A stretch of DNA of 64,000 nt from Azovibrio sp. (GCA_026414665.1 JAOAIO010000002.1:1-64000); one strand, 5' to 3'; shown: positions 21,231 to 30,623, counted from the first letter of the stretch. Notes: a model not told the origin generated them from the letters alone. Program-made: numbers and translations.

Positions 21231-21833
21231 ATGGCTCGCCACGAACGCCCCCGCGCGCCCCGCCCGAACGTTACCCGCACCCGCATCGCCAGCGCCGCCG
21301 CCCGACTCATGGCCGAAGACGGCGTCACCGACATCGGCCAGGCCAAAAAGAAAGCCGCTCGACAACTCGGACTTCCCGATACCAGCGCGCTCCCCGACGA
21401 CGGCGAGGTCGAAGCCGAGCTGCGGCTCTATCAGGCGCTCTACCAAAGCGACAGCCAACCGGCGAAATTGCGCGATTTACGCGAAGAAGCCCTGCGAATC
21501 ATGGAAATGCTCGCAGATTTTCATCCTTATCTGACGGGCCCCGTGCTCGCCGGCACGGCCGGCGCCTTTTCCGCCATTGACCTGATGCTGTTTGCCGATA
21601 GCGCCAAGGAAGTGGAAATCTTCCTGCTCGACCACGGCCTGGCGTTCGAGCACAGCGAGCCGCGCCACGACAAGGCAGAAGCCGCGCTGCGCCTGTTTAC
21701 GCCACAGGCCGAAGTCAACCTGACAATCTTCCCGCCGCGCATGGAACGCCACACTTTCCACCACCGCGATGGCCGCCCGCGCGCGCGGCTACGCTCCGAA
21801 GCCTTGAAACAATTGCTGGCGGATAGCCAATGA
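21231..21833 (+). CDS. conserved hypothetical protein, possible nucleotidyltransferase fold
   Basis: A 200-residue soluble protein with a basic N-terminus, an acidic helical middle and no signal peptide. I do not recognise a named family. The segment 'YLTGPVLAGTAGAFSAIDLMLFADSAKEVEIFLLDHGL' resembles the glycine-then-Asp layout of minimal nucleotidyltransferases, but the catalytic Ser and second Asp are not clear, so this is a weak guess. The ATG at 21231 is chosen because it follows mpl's divergent start and begins the charged segment. Its stop overlaps the next gene by 4 bp, indicating coupling with the TlpA-like thioredoxin. Confidence 0.75.
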   Translation: MARHERPRAPRPNVTRTRIASAAARLMAEDGVTDIGQAKKKAARQLGLPDTSALPDDGEVEAELRLYQALYQSDSQPAKLRDLREEALRIMEMLADFHPYLTGPVLAGTAGAFSAIDLMLFADSAKEVEIFLLDHGLAFEHSEPRHDKAEAALRLFTPQAEVNLTIFPPRMERHTFHHRDGRPRARLRSEALKQLLADSQ

Positions 21834-22387
21834 AAGCCCTGAAAATCCTCGCACTCTTGCTTTTGGCCGGTGCCGGCCTGTTTGCCGGCATGGCTTTCCA
21901 GAACCGCGCATCGCCGCCGCCCACCGCCCCGGCCAAACTCGATGCCGATGCCCTGCACCGCCTTCTGGCCCTGCGCCTACCCGACACCCAGGGCCAAGAA
22001 ATCGCGCTAGCGCAATGGTCGGGCAAGGTACTCGTGGTGAATTTTTGGGCTACCTGGTGCCCGCCTTGCCAAGCCGAAATGCCCGCCTTCTCGCGCCTAC
22101 ATGAAGCCTGGCAGGCGCAGAACGTGCAATTCGTCGGCATCGCCGTCGATTCGGCGGAAAACGTGCGTAAATTTGCCGCGCATACACCTGTTTCCTACCC
22201 ACTCTTGATCGGCGGCAACGGCATCGCCGAACACATGCGCGCCCTCGGCAACCCCGCCATGGGCCTGCCCTTCACCCTGGTGCTGCGCGCCGATGGCAAG
22301 CTCCAGGCAAGCCAACTCGGCGGCCTGCGCGAAACGGAACTCGATGCCTTGCTCAAAGCCGCCAGCGCCACCGCAGGACAGCCCTAA
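21830..22387 (+). CDS. TlpA-like thioredoxin-fold protein, membrane-anchored
   Basis: Periplasmic thiol-disulfide reductase or thioredoxin of the TlpA/ResA type; 185 residues. An N-terminal hydrophobic segment (about 5-20, '[18 protein letters not shown]') serves as signal anchor. The active site is WCPPC in '[18 protein letters not shown]', with the cis-Pro region '[12 protein letters not shown]' near 140. Likely roles are cytochrome c maturation or periplasmic redox control, not resolved by the context. It overlaps the preceding hypothetical gene by 4 bp and precedes aroQ by 50 bp. Confidence 0.9.
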   Translation: MKALKILALLLLAGAGLFAGMAFQNRASPPPTAPAKLDADALHRLLALRLPDTQGQEIALAQWSGKVLVVNFWATWCPPCQAEMPAFSRLHEAWQAQNVQFVGIAVDSAENVRKFAAHTPVSYPLLIGGNGIAEHMRALGNPAMGLPFTLVLRADGKLQASQLGGLRETELDALLKAASATAGQP

Positions 22388-22437
22388 GCCCTGGCAAGGC
22401 TAGACAATTTGCAGCCAATTACGGCAAACTTGCCGCC

Positions 22438-22917
22438 ATGACGCAGCCAAAATCCGACGCCAAAACCAGCGCCGCTCCCCACCTATTGGTCTTACACGGC
22501 CCCAATCTCAACCTATTGGGTAGCCGCGAGCCCCAGCATTACGGCGCGGCCACCCTGGCGGACATCGATGCCGCGCTCAGCCGCCGAGCGAGCGCCGCCG
22601 GCCTGGTACTGGCAACCTTTCAGACCAACCACGAGGGCGCGATGGTCGAGCGCATCCATGCCGCTCGGCAAGAAGGGGTCGCGCGTATCATCATCAACCC
22701 GGCAGCCTGGACCCATACCAGTGTCGCCATCCGCGATGCTTTGGCGGCGGTCGCCATCCCCTTCATCGAAGTGCATCTCTCCAACGTGCACGCCCGGGAA
22801 CCCTTCCGGCACCACTCCTACTTCTCAGACCTGGCTCAAGGCGTCATTGCCGGCCTCGGCCAAGCGAGCTACCACCTCGCCCTCGAATTTTTCATCAATC
22901 AACTCTCCGGGGACTAA
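22438..22917 (+). CDS. aroQ: type II 3-dehydroquinate dehydratase
   Basis: Third step of the shikimate pathway, dehydrating 3-dehydroquinate. 159 residues, as is usual for the dodecameric type II enzyme. '[18 protein letters not shown]' carries the catalytic Tyr and flexible lid. '[18 protein letters not shown]' and '[21 protein letters not shown]' carry the active-site Asn, His and Arg. Its position immediately upstream of accB-accC is conserved in many proteobacteria. Confidence 0.97.
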   Translation: MTQPKSDAKTSAAPHLLVLHGPNLNLLGSREPQHYGAATLADIDAALSRRASAAGLVLATFQTNHEGAMVERIHAARQEGVARIIINPAAWTHTSVAIRDALAAVAIPFIEVHLSNVHAREPFRHHSYFSDLAQGVIAGLGQASYHLALEFFINQLSGD

Positions 22918-22965
22918 AGCCGGGCCTTTCCGGCTACTCCCGTTCACGGATTCCAGGAGATCCTC

Positions 22966-23415
22966 ATGGACCTGCGCAAACTCAAGAAACTCATCGATCT
23001 GGTACAAGAATCCGGCATTTCCGAACTGGAAGTGACCGAAGGCGAGGAAAAGGTGCGCATCGCCAAGTTCGCCCCGGCCGGCGCCGCTCCTGTGCAGCAC
23101 TATCAGATTCCCATGGCCGCGCCCCAAAGCAACCCCGCTGCCACGAGCGTGGAGCTGGACGACGAAGACGACATGCCCGAGGGGCACGTGGTGAAGTCGC
23201 CCATGGTGGGCACTTTCTACCGCTCCCCTTCCCCCGGCGCCAATGCCTTCGTGGAAGTCGGCCAGGCCGTGAAGGAGGGCGACACCCTATGCATCATCGA
23301 GGCCATGAAGCTCCTAAATGAGATCGAGGCCGACGCCTCCGGCGTCATCAAGGCCATCCTCGTGGAGAACGGCCAGCCGGTCGAATTCGGCGAACCACTA
23401 TTCATCATCGGCTAA
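22966..23415 (+). CDS. accB: biotin carboxyl carrier protein of acetyl-CoA carboxylase
   Basis: Carries biotin between carboxylase and carboxyltransferase for malonyl-CoA synthesis. 149 residues: an N-terminal helical domain ('[18 protein letters not shown]'), a Pro/Ala linker and the biotinyl domain with the biotinylation site EAMKL. A 6-bp hairpin (22918-22935) lies between aroQ and this gene and may be an attenuator. accC follows after 83 bp. Confidence 0.97.
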   Translation: MDLRKLKKLIDLVQESGISELEVTEGEEKVRIAKFAPAGAAPVQHYQIPMAAPQSNPAATSVELDDEDDMPEGHVVKSPMVGTFYRSPSPGANAFVEVGQAVKEGDTLCIIEAMKLLNEIEADASGVIKAILVENGQPVEFGEPLFIIG

Positions 23416-23498
23416 CGTGCCGGGATCATGCGCGCAGCACACCCAATCACCGTAGCCGCCGGTGCGCGGCGGGTGCGCTGCCGCCGCGGGAGAAACAC

Positions 23499-24857
23499 AT
23501 GTTTGACAAGATTCTGATCGCCAATCGCGGCGAAATCGCGCTGCGGGTGCAGCGCGCCTGCCGGGAACTGGGCATCAAGACCGTGGTCGTGCATTCCGAG
23601 GCAGACAAAGACGCGAAATACGTCAAGCTCGCCGATGAGTCGGTCTGCATCGGCCCGGCCGCCTCGGCCCAGAGCTACTTGAATGTGCCGGCCATCATCT
23701 CCGCCGCCGAGGTCACGGACGCCCAAGCCATCCACCCGGGTTACGGCTTTTTGTCCGAAAACGCGGACTTCGCCGAGCGGGTCGAATCCTCGGGCTTCGT
23801 CTTCATCGGTCCCCGGGCCGAAACCATCCGCCTGATGGGCGACAAGGTCTCGGCCAAGGATGCGATGAAGGCTGCCGGAGTACCCTGCGTGCCCGGCTCC
23901 GAGGGCGCCCTGCCCGACGACCCGAAGGAAATCGTCAAGATCGCCCGCGCTATCGGCTACCCGGTCATCATCAAGGCCGCCGGGGGGGGCGGTGGCCGCG
24001 GGATGCGGGTGGTGCACACCGAGGCCGCGCTCATCAATGCCGTGCAAATGACCCGTTCCGAAGCCCAGAATGCCTTCGGCAATCCCGTCGTGTACATGGA
24101 GAAATACCTGGAGAACCCCCGTCACGTGGAAATCCAGGTGCTCGCCGACCAGCACGGCAACGCCGTGTATCTGGGCGAGCGCGACTGCTCGATGCAGCGC
24201 CGCCACCAGAAAGTGATCGAGGAGGCCCCCGCCCCGCACATCCCGCCTCGGCTCATCGCCCGCATCGGCGACCGTTGCGCCGAGGCCTGCAAGAAGATTG
24301 GCTACCGCGGCGCCGGCACCTTCGAATTCCTCTACGAGAACGGCGAGTTCTACTTCATCGAGATGAATACCCGGGTCCAGGTCGAGCACCCGGTCACTGA
24401 GGCCATCACCGGCATCGACATCGTTCAGGAGCAGATCCGCGTCGCCTATGGCGAGAAGCTGCGTTTTCGGCAACGCGACATCACGTTCCGCGGCCACGCC
24501 ATCGAATGCCGCATCAACGCCGAAGATCCCTTCACGTTCGTGCCGTGTCCCGGCAAGATCACTTTCTACCACCCGCCCGGCGGCCCCGGCATCCGCGTCG
24601 ATTCGCACATCTACCACGGCTACACGGTGCCGCCGCACTACGATTCGATGGTGGCGAAAGTCATCGCCTACGGCGACACCCGCGAGCAGGCCATCCGCCG
24701 TATGCGCATCGCCTTGTCGGAAATGGGGATCGAGGGCATCAAGACCAATATTCCCTTGCACCAGGAACTGATGCAGGATGCCCGCTTCGTCGAGGGCGGC
24801 ACGAGCATCCACTATCTCGAGCAAAAGCTCGCCGATAAAGGCGAGGTCAAGAAGTAA
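23499..24857 (+). CDS. accC: biotin carboxylase subunit of acetyl-CoA carboxylase
   Basis: ATP-grasp enzyme that carboxylates biotin on AccB using bicarbonate. 452 residues, normal length. '[10 protein letters not shown]' begins the N-terminal domain. The glycine-rich ATP loop '[14 protein letters not shown]' is near 160-173. '[17 protein letters not shown]' contains the catalytic Glu and Arg. It forms a conserved accB-accC-prmA string; prmA starts 3 bp after the stop. Confidence 0.98.
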   Translation: MFDKILIANRGEIALRVQRACRELGIKTVVVHSEADKDAKYVKLADESVCIGPAASAQSYLNVPAIISAAEVTDAQAIHPGYGFLSENADFAERVESSGFVFIGPRAETIRLMGDKVSAKDAMKAAGVPCVPGSEGALPDDPKEIVKIARAIGYPVIIKAAGGGGGRGMRVVHTEAALINAVQMTRSEAQNAFGNPVVYMEKYLENPRHVEIQVLADQHGNAVYLGERDCSMQRRHQKVIEEAPAPHIPPRLIARIGDRCAEACKKIGYRGAGTFEFLYENGEFYFIEMNTRVQVEHPVTEAITGIDIVQEQIRVAYGEKLRFRQRDITFRGHAIECRINAEDPFTFVPCPGKITFYHPPGGPGIRVDSHIYHGYTVPPHYDSMVAKVIAYGDTREQAIRRMRIALSEMGIEGIKTNIPLHQELMQDARFVEGGTSIHYLEQKLADKGEVKK

Positions 24858-24860
24858 GCC

Positions 24861-25760
24861 ATGGCCTGGATCAGCGCCACTTGCTTGACTGACGCCGCCA
24901 CAGCCGAACCGCTGTGCGATGCCCTGCTGGAAGCGGGGGCGCTTTCAGCCAGCATCGAGGATGCCGATGCCGGCACCCCGGAAGAAAAGCCCCAGTTCGG
25001 CGAACCCGGCATGGAAACCCCGGCCACGGCCTGGGCGCATTCGCGCATCGTCGCCTTGTTCGCCGAGGACGCGCCGGTGGGCCAGATGATGGCGGCAGCC
25101 GCCCGGGCGCTGCAACTGCCCCAGGTGCCGGATTTCACTCTGGCGCGCGTGGCAGAGCAAAACTGGGTACAATTGACCCAGGCCCAGTTCGAGCCGATCC
25201 GCATCTCGGAGCGCCTCTGGATCGTGCCCTCCTGGCATGCAAGCCCCGACCCGGACGCCATCAACCTGGTGCTCGATCCAGGCATGGCCTTCGGCACAGG
25301 CTCACACCCCACCACCCGACTCTGTCTGGAATGGCTAGAGCGCGAGGTCAGACCCGGTTGCAGCGTGCTTGATTACGGCTGTGGCTCAGGCATTCTCGCC
25401 ATTGCCGCCGCCAAGCTGGGCGCCGCGCAGGTCGCCGGCGTCGACATCGACCCCCAGGCCGTCGGCGCCGCCCGGGACAACGCGGAACGCAACCGAGTCC
25501 AGGCTCGCTTCGAGGATTCCGCCACCCCCTTGTCGGGAGAATACGACCTGGTGGTGGCCAACATCCTCTCCAATCCCCTGCGGGTCCTGGCCCCGGCCAT
25601 CTGCGCCCACGTGCGGCCAGGCGGCCGCCTGGCGCTCTCGGGCATCCTCACGGAACAAGCCGAGGAAATCGTGCGCATCTACGCGGCCTGGATTCCGCTC
25701 CACGTTGCCGACAGCCGCGAAGGCTGGGTCTGCCTGACGGGTAGCCGCCCATGTTCCTGA
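24861..25760 (+). CDS. prmA: ribosomal protein L11 methyltransferase
   Basis: SAM-dependent enzyme that trimethylates lysines and the N-terminus of ribosomal protein L11. 299 residues. A small N-terminal substrate domain (1-90) is followed by the Rossmann methyltransferase fold with motif I 'LDYGCGSGILAIAAAKLGA' near 172-190 and 'VANILSNPL' (NxxxxPL). It is adjacent to accC and overlaps the next gene by 10 bp. Confidence 0.96.
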   Translation: MAWISATCLTDAATAEPLCDALLEAGALSASIEDADAGTPEEKPQFGEPGMETPATAWAHSRIVALFAEDAPVGQMMAAAARALQLPQVPDFTLARVAEQNWVQLTQAQFEPIRISERLWIVPSWHASPDPDAINLVLDPGMAFGTGSHPTTRLCLEWLEREVRPGCSVLDYGCGSGILAIAAAKLGAAQVAGVDIDPQAVGAARDNAERNRVQARFEDSATPLSGEYDLVVANILSNPLRVLAPAICAHVRPGGRLALSGILTEQAEEIVRIYAAWIPLHVADSREGWVCLTGSRPCS

Positions 25761-26719
25761 CCCGCTGCCCCGCCTGCGCCACCACCTTTCGTCTGACAGA
25801 AGCACAGCTTCAGGCCCGCTCAGGCATGGTGCGCTGCGGTAGCTGTGGCCACCCCTTCAATGCCCTGCTGCACCTGTTGGACACAGACGGTGCGCTTACG
25901 CTGGAGACCACCGAACAAACCGCGTCGCATGCCAGCGCGCCCTCCACGGCAGCGCCGGCAACCCTTTCGGTCGCGCCGGAACCTGTGCCGGAACCTGTGC
26001 CGGAACCTGTGCCGGAACCTGTGCCGGAACCTGTGCCAGAGCCGGAAGCCGCCGCCCCGGCGCCCTTGCTCACGCCGGAAGCGCTGGCGCCAGGCCGCGA
26101 CCCGATCGATGCGGCGCTCGCCGAGCAGCCGCCACTTTCCCCAGCCGAGCTCAAGCAGCAAGGTCTGGAGCATGGCTTGCTCGCCGCCCGCGACCTCACC
26201 GAAGTGCCCGGTTTCTCGCGCTGGGCGGCGGCACCGCTCGAAGGTCTCACGCCTTTGCCCGCGCCTCGCGCCCAGTGGCCCTTCGTGCTCGCCAGCCTCA
26301 TCCTCACGGTCGCGCTCCTCGGCCAGGCGGCCTACCATTTCCGCGGCGAGCTCGGCCGCCAGTCGCCAACCCTTGCCGCTGTTTTCGCCGGCCTCGGCAT
26401 CGACCTACCGCTCGCCCGCGAGGTCGAGCGCATCAGCATCGAAGCCTCCGACCTGCAAGCCGAGCGCGAACCGGGCCAGCTCATCCTGCTCGCCACCTTG
26501 AGAAACCAAGCGCCCTACGCGCAAGCCTGGCCAGCGCTCGAACTCTCCCTCACCGACACCTACGACGCGGTGCTGATCCGCAAGGTTTTCACCCCGGCCG
26601 AATATCTGCCAGCCGACGCCCCGGCCGCCTTTCCGCGTGGCGACACCGCCATCCGCCTGCATCTTGCGGCAGGCGAGCTGCGCCCGGCCGGCTACCGCCT
26701 CTATCTCTTCTACCCTTGA
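25751..26719 (+). CDS. zinc-ribbon / DUF3426 membrane protein
   Basis: 322-residue protein with an N-terminal MJ0042-type zinc ribbon: two CxxC pairs in 'TRCPACATTFRL' and 'VRCGSCGHPF'. A long Pro/Glu/Ala linker follows, containing five perfect 12-bp DNA repeats that encode Glu-Pro-Val-Pro. One transmembrane segment ('FVLASLILTVALLGQAAY') lies near 180 and a DUF3426 domain occupies the C-terminal 130 residues. The latter resembles FxLYD/carbohydrate-like beta domains. Function is unknown; it is conserved next to prmA in betaproteobacteria. The start overlaps prmA by 10 bp. Confidence 0.88.
   Translation: MFLTRCPACATTFRLTEAQLQARSGMVRCGSCGHPFNALLHLLDTDGALTLETTEQTASHASAPSTAAPATLSVAPEPVPEPVPEPVPEPVPEPVPEPEAAAPAPLLTPEALAPGRDPIDAALAEQPPLSPAELKQQGLEHGLLAARDLTEVPGFSRWAAAPLEGLTPLPAPRAQWPFVLASLILTVALLGQAAYHFRGELGRQSPTLAAVFAGLGIDLPLAREVERISIEASDLQAEREPGQLILLATLRNQAPYAQAWPALELSLTDTYDAVLIRKVFTPAEYLPADAPAAFPRGDTAIRLHLAAGELRPAGYRLYLFYP
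25976..26035 (+). repeat. five tandem 12-bp repeats (CCGGAACCTGTG)
   Basis: Five exact head-to-tail copies of a 12-bp unit inside the DUF3426 gene encode a (Glu-Pro-Val-Pro) linker. The unit is in frame, so copy-number slippage would change linker length by four residues without a frameshift. Confidence 0.95.
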
Positions 26720-26737
26720 CGTTTTTTCGAATCTGCC

Positions 26738-27673
26738 ATGCACGCCCTGATCTGCGGCTCCATCGCCTACGACAACATCATGGTCTTCCCGGACCGCTTC
26801 AAGCACCACATCCTGCCTGAGCAGATCCACATCCTCAACGTCGCCTTCCTGGTGCCGGAAATGCGCCGTGAATTCGGCGGCTGCGCCGGCAACATCGCCT
26901 ACAACCTCAAGCTGCTGGGCGGCAGCCCCCTGATCATGGCCACCGTCGGCGACGACGCCGGCCCCTATCTCGAGCGGCTCGACCGTCTCGGTCTTGCGCG
27001 CACGCACATCCGTTCCGTGCCAGGCAGCTTCACCGCCCAGGCCTTCATCACCACCGACCTGGACGACAACCAGATCACCGCGTTTCACCCCGGCGCCATG
27101 AGTTTCTCGCATCTCAACAAGGTCGAGCAGGCGCGTGATGTCAGTCTCGGCATCGTCGCCCCGGATGGCCGCGAGGGCATGTTGCAGCACGCCCGGGATT
27201 TCGCCGCCGCCGGCATCCCCTTCATCTTTGACCCCGGCCAGGGTCTGCCCATGTTCAGCGGCGACGAGCTGCTCGATTTCCTCGATCTCGCCGACTACGC
27301 CTGCTTCAACGATTACGAGGCCCGCTTGGCCTGCGAGCGCACTGGGCGCAGCCTCGCGCAATTGGCGGAACGGGTGCAAGCTTTGATCGTCACCAAGGGC
27401 GCCGAAGGTTCGGAAATCCACCTGCGGGAGCAGTGCCTACATATTCCCGCGGTCACGCCCGAGGCCATCGTCGATCCAACCGGCTGCGGCGATGCCTACC
27501 GCGCCGGCCTGTTGTACGGCATCATGCAGGGCTGGGACTGGCTACGCACCGGCCGGCTCGCCGCCTTGATGGGCAGCTACAAGATCGCCTCGCGCGGCCC
27601 CCAAAATCACGCGCCCAGCCGCACCGCGATCGGCGCGCGCTATTTCCAGACATTTCACGAAACCCTTTGGTAA
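26738..27673 (+). CDS. PfkB-family carbohydrate/nucleoside kinase
   Basis: Ribokinase-like sugar or nucleoside kinase; 311 residues. 'GGCAGNIAYNLKLLGG' is the PfkB signature 1 region near 47-62. 'DPTGCGDAYRAGLLYG' is signature 2 near 247-262, with the catalytic Asp in GCGDAY. The sequence type resembles bacterial proteins annotated as adenosine kinase or generic PfkB kinases, so substrate cannot be settled. It starts 18 bp after the DUF3426 gene, probably in the same transcript. Confidence 0.9.
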   Translation: MHALICGSIAYDNIMVFPDRFKHHILPEQIHILNVAFLVPEMRREFGGCAGNIAYNLKLLGGSPLIMATVGDDAGPYLERLDRLGLARTHIRSVPGSFTAQAFITTDLDDNQITAFHPGAMSFSHLNKVEQARDVSLGIVAPDGREGMLQHARDFAAAGIPFIFDPGQGLPMFSGDELLDFLDLADYACFNDYEARLACERTGRSLAQLAERVQALIVTKGAEGSEIHLREQCLHIPAVTPEAIVDPTGCGDAYRAGLLYGIMQGWDWLRTGRLAALMGSYKIASRGPQNHAPSRTAIGARYFQTFHETLW

Positions 27674-27684
27674 AGGAGGTTCCC

Positions 27685-28134
27685 ATGCGTCATACCCTCT
27701 GGACCCTAGGCTTGGCCGCCGTGCTCGTGCTGGGCGGCTGCGCCAACACATCGGGCGACGTGTATCGCCGTGACCAGGCAATGCGCGAGCGCACAGTACA
27801 GCATGGCGTAGTCGAGAGCGTGCGCGATGTCACCCTCGAAGGCAGCCGGAGCGGGGTCGGCACCGTGGCCGGCGGCGCCCTGGGCGGCCTGGCCGGCAGC
27901 AACATCGGCCAAGGCCGCGGCGCCGTGGCGGGCGCCATCGTCGGCGCCGTGGTAGGCGGCATCGCCGGCCATGCGCTCGAAGAGCAAGTCACCCGCGAGA
28001 CCGGCCAGGAAATCACCGTGAAGCTCGATAATGGCCGCAGCATCAGCGTCGTCCAGGGCGGCAGCGAGCGTTTCCGGCCTGGCGAACGGGTAAGGGTCTT
28101 GAGCGGCCAGGGCGAAACCCGCGTAACGCGCTAG
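27685..28134 (+). CDS. glycine-zipper outer-membrane lipoprotein (SlyB/Pcp-like)
   Basis: 149-residue lipoprotein. Its signal peptide ends in a lipobox (VLGGC, Cys at about 18). Two glycine-zipper hydrophobic segments ('GTVAGGALGGLAGSNIG' and 'GAVAGAIVGAVVGGIAG') follow, typical of the SlyB/Pcp family that guards outer-membrane integrity. A C-terminal basic beta-domain ends at the stop. ATG at 27685 is preceded by a perfect AAAGGAGG; longer upstream reading overlaps the kinase gene and is rejected. Confidence 0.92.
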   Translation: MRHTLWTLGLAAVLVLGGCANTSGDVYRRDQAMRERTVQHGVVESVRDVTLEGSRSGVGTVAGGALGGLAGSNIGQGRGAVAGAIVGAVVGGIAGHALEEQVTRETGQEITVKLDNGRSISVVQGGSERFRPGERVRVLSGQGETRVTR

Positions 28135-28259
28135 GCTTCGCGCCCGCGCCAGCGCTAACTGGGCCGGGCGGCTTTCATTTTTGCATCACGATCCTGCCAC
28201 GGCGCTGCAACATGGGCTCCCTACAGTTCATGCCACACCTTCAGCGAAAAGGAATGAGC

Positions 28260-29033
28260 ATGGACGCCCTCGACCGCCATCTGCGGCCCGCCGCCAAGCC
28301 GGCCCGCCCCCAGCTATCCGTCGGGCTTGCCCGCGACCGCGACGAAATCCGCGAAGCCCAGCGCCTGCGTTACCAAGTGTTCGCCGGTGAGATGGGCGCC
28401 CGCCTGCCCAGCCGCACCCCGGGCATCGACGAGGATATCTTCGACCGCTGGTGCGAGCATTTGGTCGTGCGCGACGACCGCAGCGGCGAGGTGGTCGGCA
28501 CCTACCGCATCCTCTCGCCCGTCAATGCCCGCCGGGTCGGCTACTACTCGGAAGGGGAGTTCGACCTCACGCGCCTGCAGCACCTGCGCCCGCGCCTGGT
28601 GGAGATCGGCCGCTCCTGCGTCCACCCCGATTACCGCAGCGGCGCCGTCATCGCCCTGCTCTGGCAAGGCTTGGCGCAGTACATGCAGGCCCATGGCTAT
28701 GACTATCTGATGGGCTGCGCCTCGATCAGCATGGCCGATGGCGGCCATGCTGCGGCAAGCCTCTACCAGCGCCTGGCGCATGCCGACCCATCTTATCTCA
28801 GCCCCCTGGAATACCGGGTCTTTCCGCGCTGCCCCCTGCCGCTCGCAGACTTGCGCCACGATGCCCCGGCGGAACTGCCGCCGCTCATCAAGGGCTATCT
28901 GCGCGCTGGGGCGTGGATCTGCGGCGAGCCCGCCTGGGATCCCGATTTCAACACCGCCGATCTGCCCATCCTGATGCCCATGGCACGGGTGGACAGCCGT
29001 TACGCCCGGCATTTTCAGGTCGCACGCCACTGA
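28260..29033 (+). CDS. olsB: ornithine N-acyltransferase OlsB (GNAT-like)
   Basis: Likely transfers a 3-hydroxyacyl group from ACP to ornithine, the first step of ornithine-lipid synthesis. 257 residues with the OlsB/hemolysin-like signature: 'AQRLRYQVFAGEMGA', 'DRWCEHLVVRD', 'EIGRSCVHPDYRSG' and 'YLMGCASISM'. ATG at 28260 is preferred because AAAGGA lies 6-8 nt upstream; an ATG at 28254 is too close. Its stop is overlapped by an acyltransferase gene of OlsA type, supporting the assignment. The 125-bp gap before it shows nothing clear. Confidence 0.88.
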   Translation: MDALDRHLRPAAKPARPQLSVGLARDRDEIREAQRLRYQVFAGEMGARLPSRTPGIDEDIFDRWCEHLVVRDDRSGEVVGTYRILSPVNARRVGYYSEGEFDLTRLQHLRPRLVEIGRSCVHPDYRSGAVIALLWQGLAQYMQAHGYDYLMGCASISMADGGHAAASLYQRLAHADPSYLSPLEYRVFPRCPLPLADLRHDAPAELPPLIKGYLRAGAWICGEPAWDPDFNTADLPILMPMARVDSRYARHFQVARH

Positions 29034-29803
29034 ACACGCCTAGTTCCCCCACGCCGGCCATCCTGCGCGGGCTGCGCTTGCTACGGCTCGCGGCCCTGCT
29101 CCTGCGCGGCGCCCTGACGGTGCTGCTGATCTACCCCTGGAGCTCCGATCAACGCCGCATGGCCTTGAAGCAGCGCTGGTCGGCCGACATCCTTGAGGCG
29201 CTGTGCGTTCGCCTGGAGGCCGATCTCGCCGCCCTACCGCCGGCCAGCCTAGTGGTAGCCAACCACATTTCCTGGCTCGACATCTTCGCCATCAACGCCG
29301 CCTTCCCGGCGGCTTTCGTCGCCAAGGCCGAAGTGCGCCAGTGGCCCTTGATCGGCTGGCTCGCCGCCGTCAACGACACGATCTTCCTACGCCGCGGCAG
29401 CCGCGGCCATGCGCGGCTCATCAATAGGGAAATCGGGGAAAAACTGGCAACCGGTAAGGAAGTGGTGATTTTTCCCGAGGGCACGACCACGGACGGCACC
29501 CACGTCCTGCACTTTCATGGCGCCCTGCTGCAACCTGCCCTCGAGGCGGGCCGGCCGGTCGTGCCGCTCGCCCTCGGCTACTACAGCCCGACGGGAGAAC
29601 GTAGCCTGGCACCGCGCTACGATGGCGACATCAGCCTTGCTACGAGTCTCGCCAACCTCCTCGCCTGCCGGCAACTGGTAGCGCGCCTTACCGCCTGCCC
29701 TGCCCTGGCGCCCGACCAAGCGCATCGCAAGGAAATGGCCCAGGCCGCGCGCGCCGCGATCATGGTCCGGCTCGGCATCGCCGAGCACGTCAGCCCACCT
29801 TGA
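29030..29803 (+). CDS. olsA: 1-acyl-glycerol-3-phosphate / lyso-ornithine lipid acyltransferase (OlsA-like, PlsC family)
   Basis: PlsC-family O-acyltransferase of about 257 residues with a hydrophobic N-terminal segment. The catalytic block I NHISWLD (HxxxxD) and block III 'FPEGTTTDG' are both intact. Directly after olsB, it is best read as the second enzyme of ornithine-lipid synthesis. The start is unsettled: no ATG or GTG lies near. A CTG at 29030 overlapping the olsB stop gives the expected N-terminus; the nearest in-frame ATG (28913) would overlap olsB by 121 bp. The 3' end overlaps convergent apaH by 14 bp. Confidence 0.85.
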   Translation: MNTPSSPTPAILRGLRLLRLAALLLRGALTVLLIYPWSSDQRRMALKQRWSADILEALCVRLEADLAALPPASLVVANHISWLDIFAINAAFPAAFVAKAEVRQWPLIGWLAAVNDTIFLRRGSRGHARLINREIGEKLATGKEVVIFPEGTTTDGTHVLHFHGALLQPALEAGRPVVPLALGYYSPTGERSLAPRYDGDISLATSLANLLACRQLVARLTACPALAPDQAHRKEMAQAARAAIMVRLGIAEHVSPP

Positions 29804-30623
29804 GAAATCGCCCCTCGCCGGCGCAGCAATCGACCTGGAACACCTGCCGATCTTCCAGGCGCACGGCGGAAAGGTGCCCCCCCCAGAGACAGCCGGAATC
29901 GAGCGTGAGCAGATTCGGCAGCAGCCGCAGCCCCAGCGCCGACCAGTGGCCGGTCACCAGGATCTGCCCAGCGCTCCTGCGCCCGGGCAGGTCGAACCAG
30001 GGCACACAGCCCTTGGGCGCGTTTTCCACCTTGCCCTTGGCCTCGAAGTTCATTTCCCCAGCCAGCGTGCAAAAGCGCATCCGGGTCATGGCGTTTACGA
30101 TCACCCGTCGCCGTTCCGCGCCTTTGAGCTTATCCGACCAGGCCGCCGGCTTGCTGCCCCAGAGGCTGGCAAGACAGGCGCGGTAGTCCGGCCCTTGCAG
30201 CTCAGCCTCGACCTCGGCGGCGAGCGCGCGCGCCTGAGCCACTGACCACTGTGGCAAGAGTCCGGCATGGACCAGACAATACGGCCCTTCGACGTAACAC
30301 AAGGGTTGCTGGCGCAGCCAGGTCAGCAACTCGTCCTTGTCGGGCGCGTCGAGAATGGGCTGCAACGTATCGTCCTTGCCGCGCTTGGCCACCTTGCCTT
30401 CCGCCACCATGAGTAGATAGAGATCATGGTTGCCGAGCACGGTCACCGCCGCCGCCCCCAGGGATTTGACGTAGCGCAGCGTTTCTAAGGAATGCGGGCC
30501 GCGGTTGACGAGATCCCCCACAAGCCACAGGCGATCCTGGGCTGGGTCGAACCGGCAGAGATCGAGGAGACGGCGTAGCGAGTCATAGCAGCCCTGGATG
30601 TCGCCGATGGCGTAGGTGCTCAT
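29790..30623 (-). CDS. apaH: symmetrical bis(5'-nucleosyl)-tetraphosphatase
   Basis: Hydrolyses Ap4A to two ADP and can decap NpnN-capped RNAs. 277 residues, a calcineurin-like phosphoesterase with GDIQGCYDSL, GDLVNRGP and LGNHD metal motifs all intact. It is the last gene of the rfbB-D-A-C unit, overlapping rfbC by 4 bp. That coupling to dTDP-rhamnose genes is not a standard pairing. The ATG at 30623 fits the family start. Confidence 0.96.
   Translation of the reverse strand: MSTYAIGDIQGCYDSLRRLLDLCRFDPAQDRLWLVGDLVNRGPHSLETLRYVKSLGAAAVTVLGNHDLYLLMVAEGKVAKRGKDDTLQPILDAPDKDELLTWLRQQPLCYVEGPYCLVHAGLLPQWSVAQARALAAEVEAELQGPDYRACLASLWGSKPAAWSDKLKGAERRRVIVNAMTRMRFCTLAGEMNFEAKGKVENAPKGCVPWFDLPGRRSAGQILVTGHWSALGLRLLPNLLTLDSGCLWGGHLSAVRLEDRQVFQVDCCAGEGRFLKVG

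Noticed and set aside
23412-24824. 470-codon open frame on the minus strand
   Set aside because: It is antisense to the unambiguous accC gene, with no recognisable family features.
25976-26035. Short tandem repeats as a CRISPR array
   Set aside because: Units are contiguous 12-mers without spacers, in frame inside a coding region; no CRISPR array or cas gene is present in the window.
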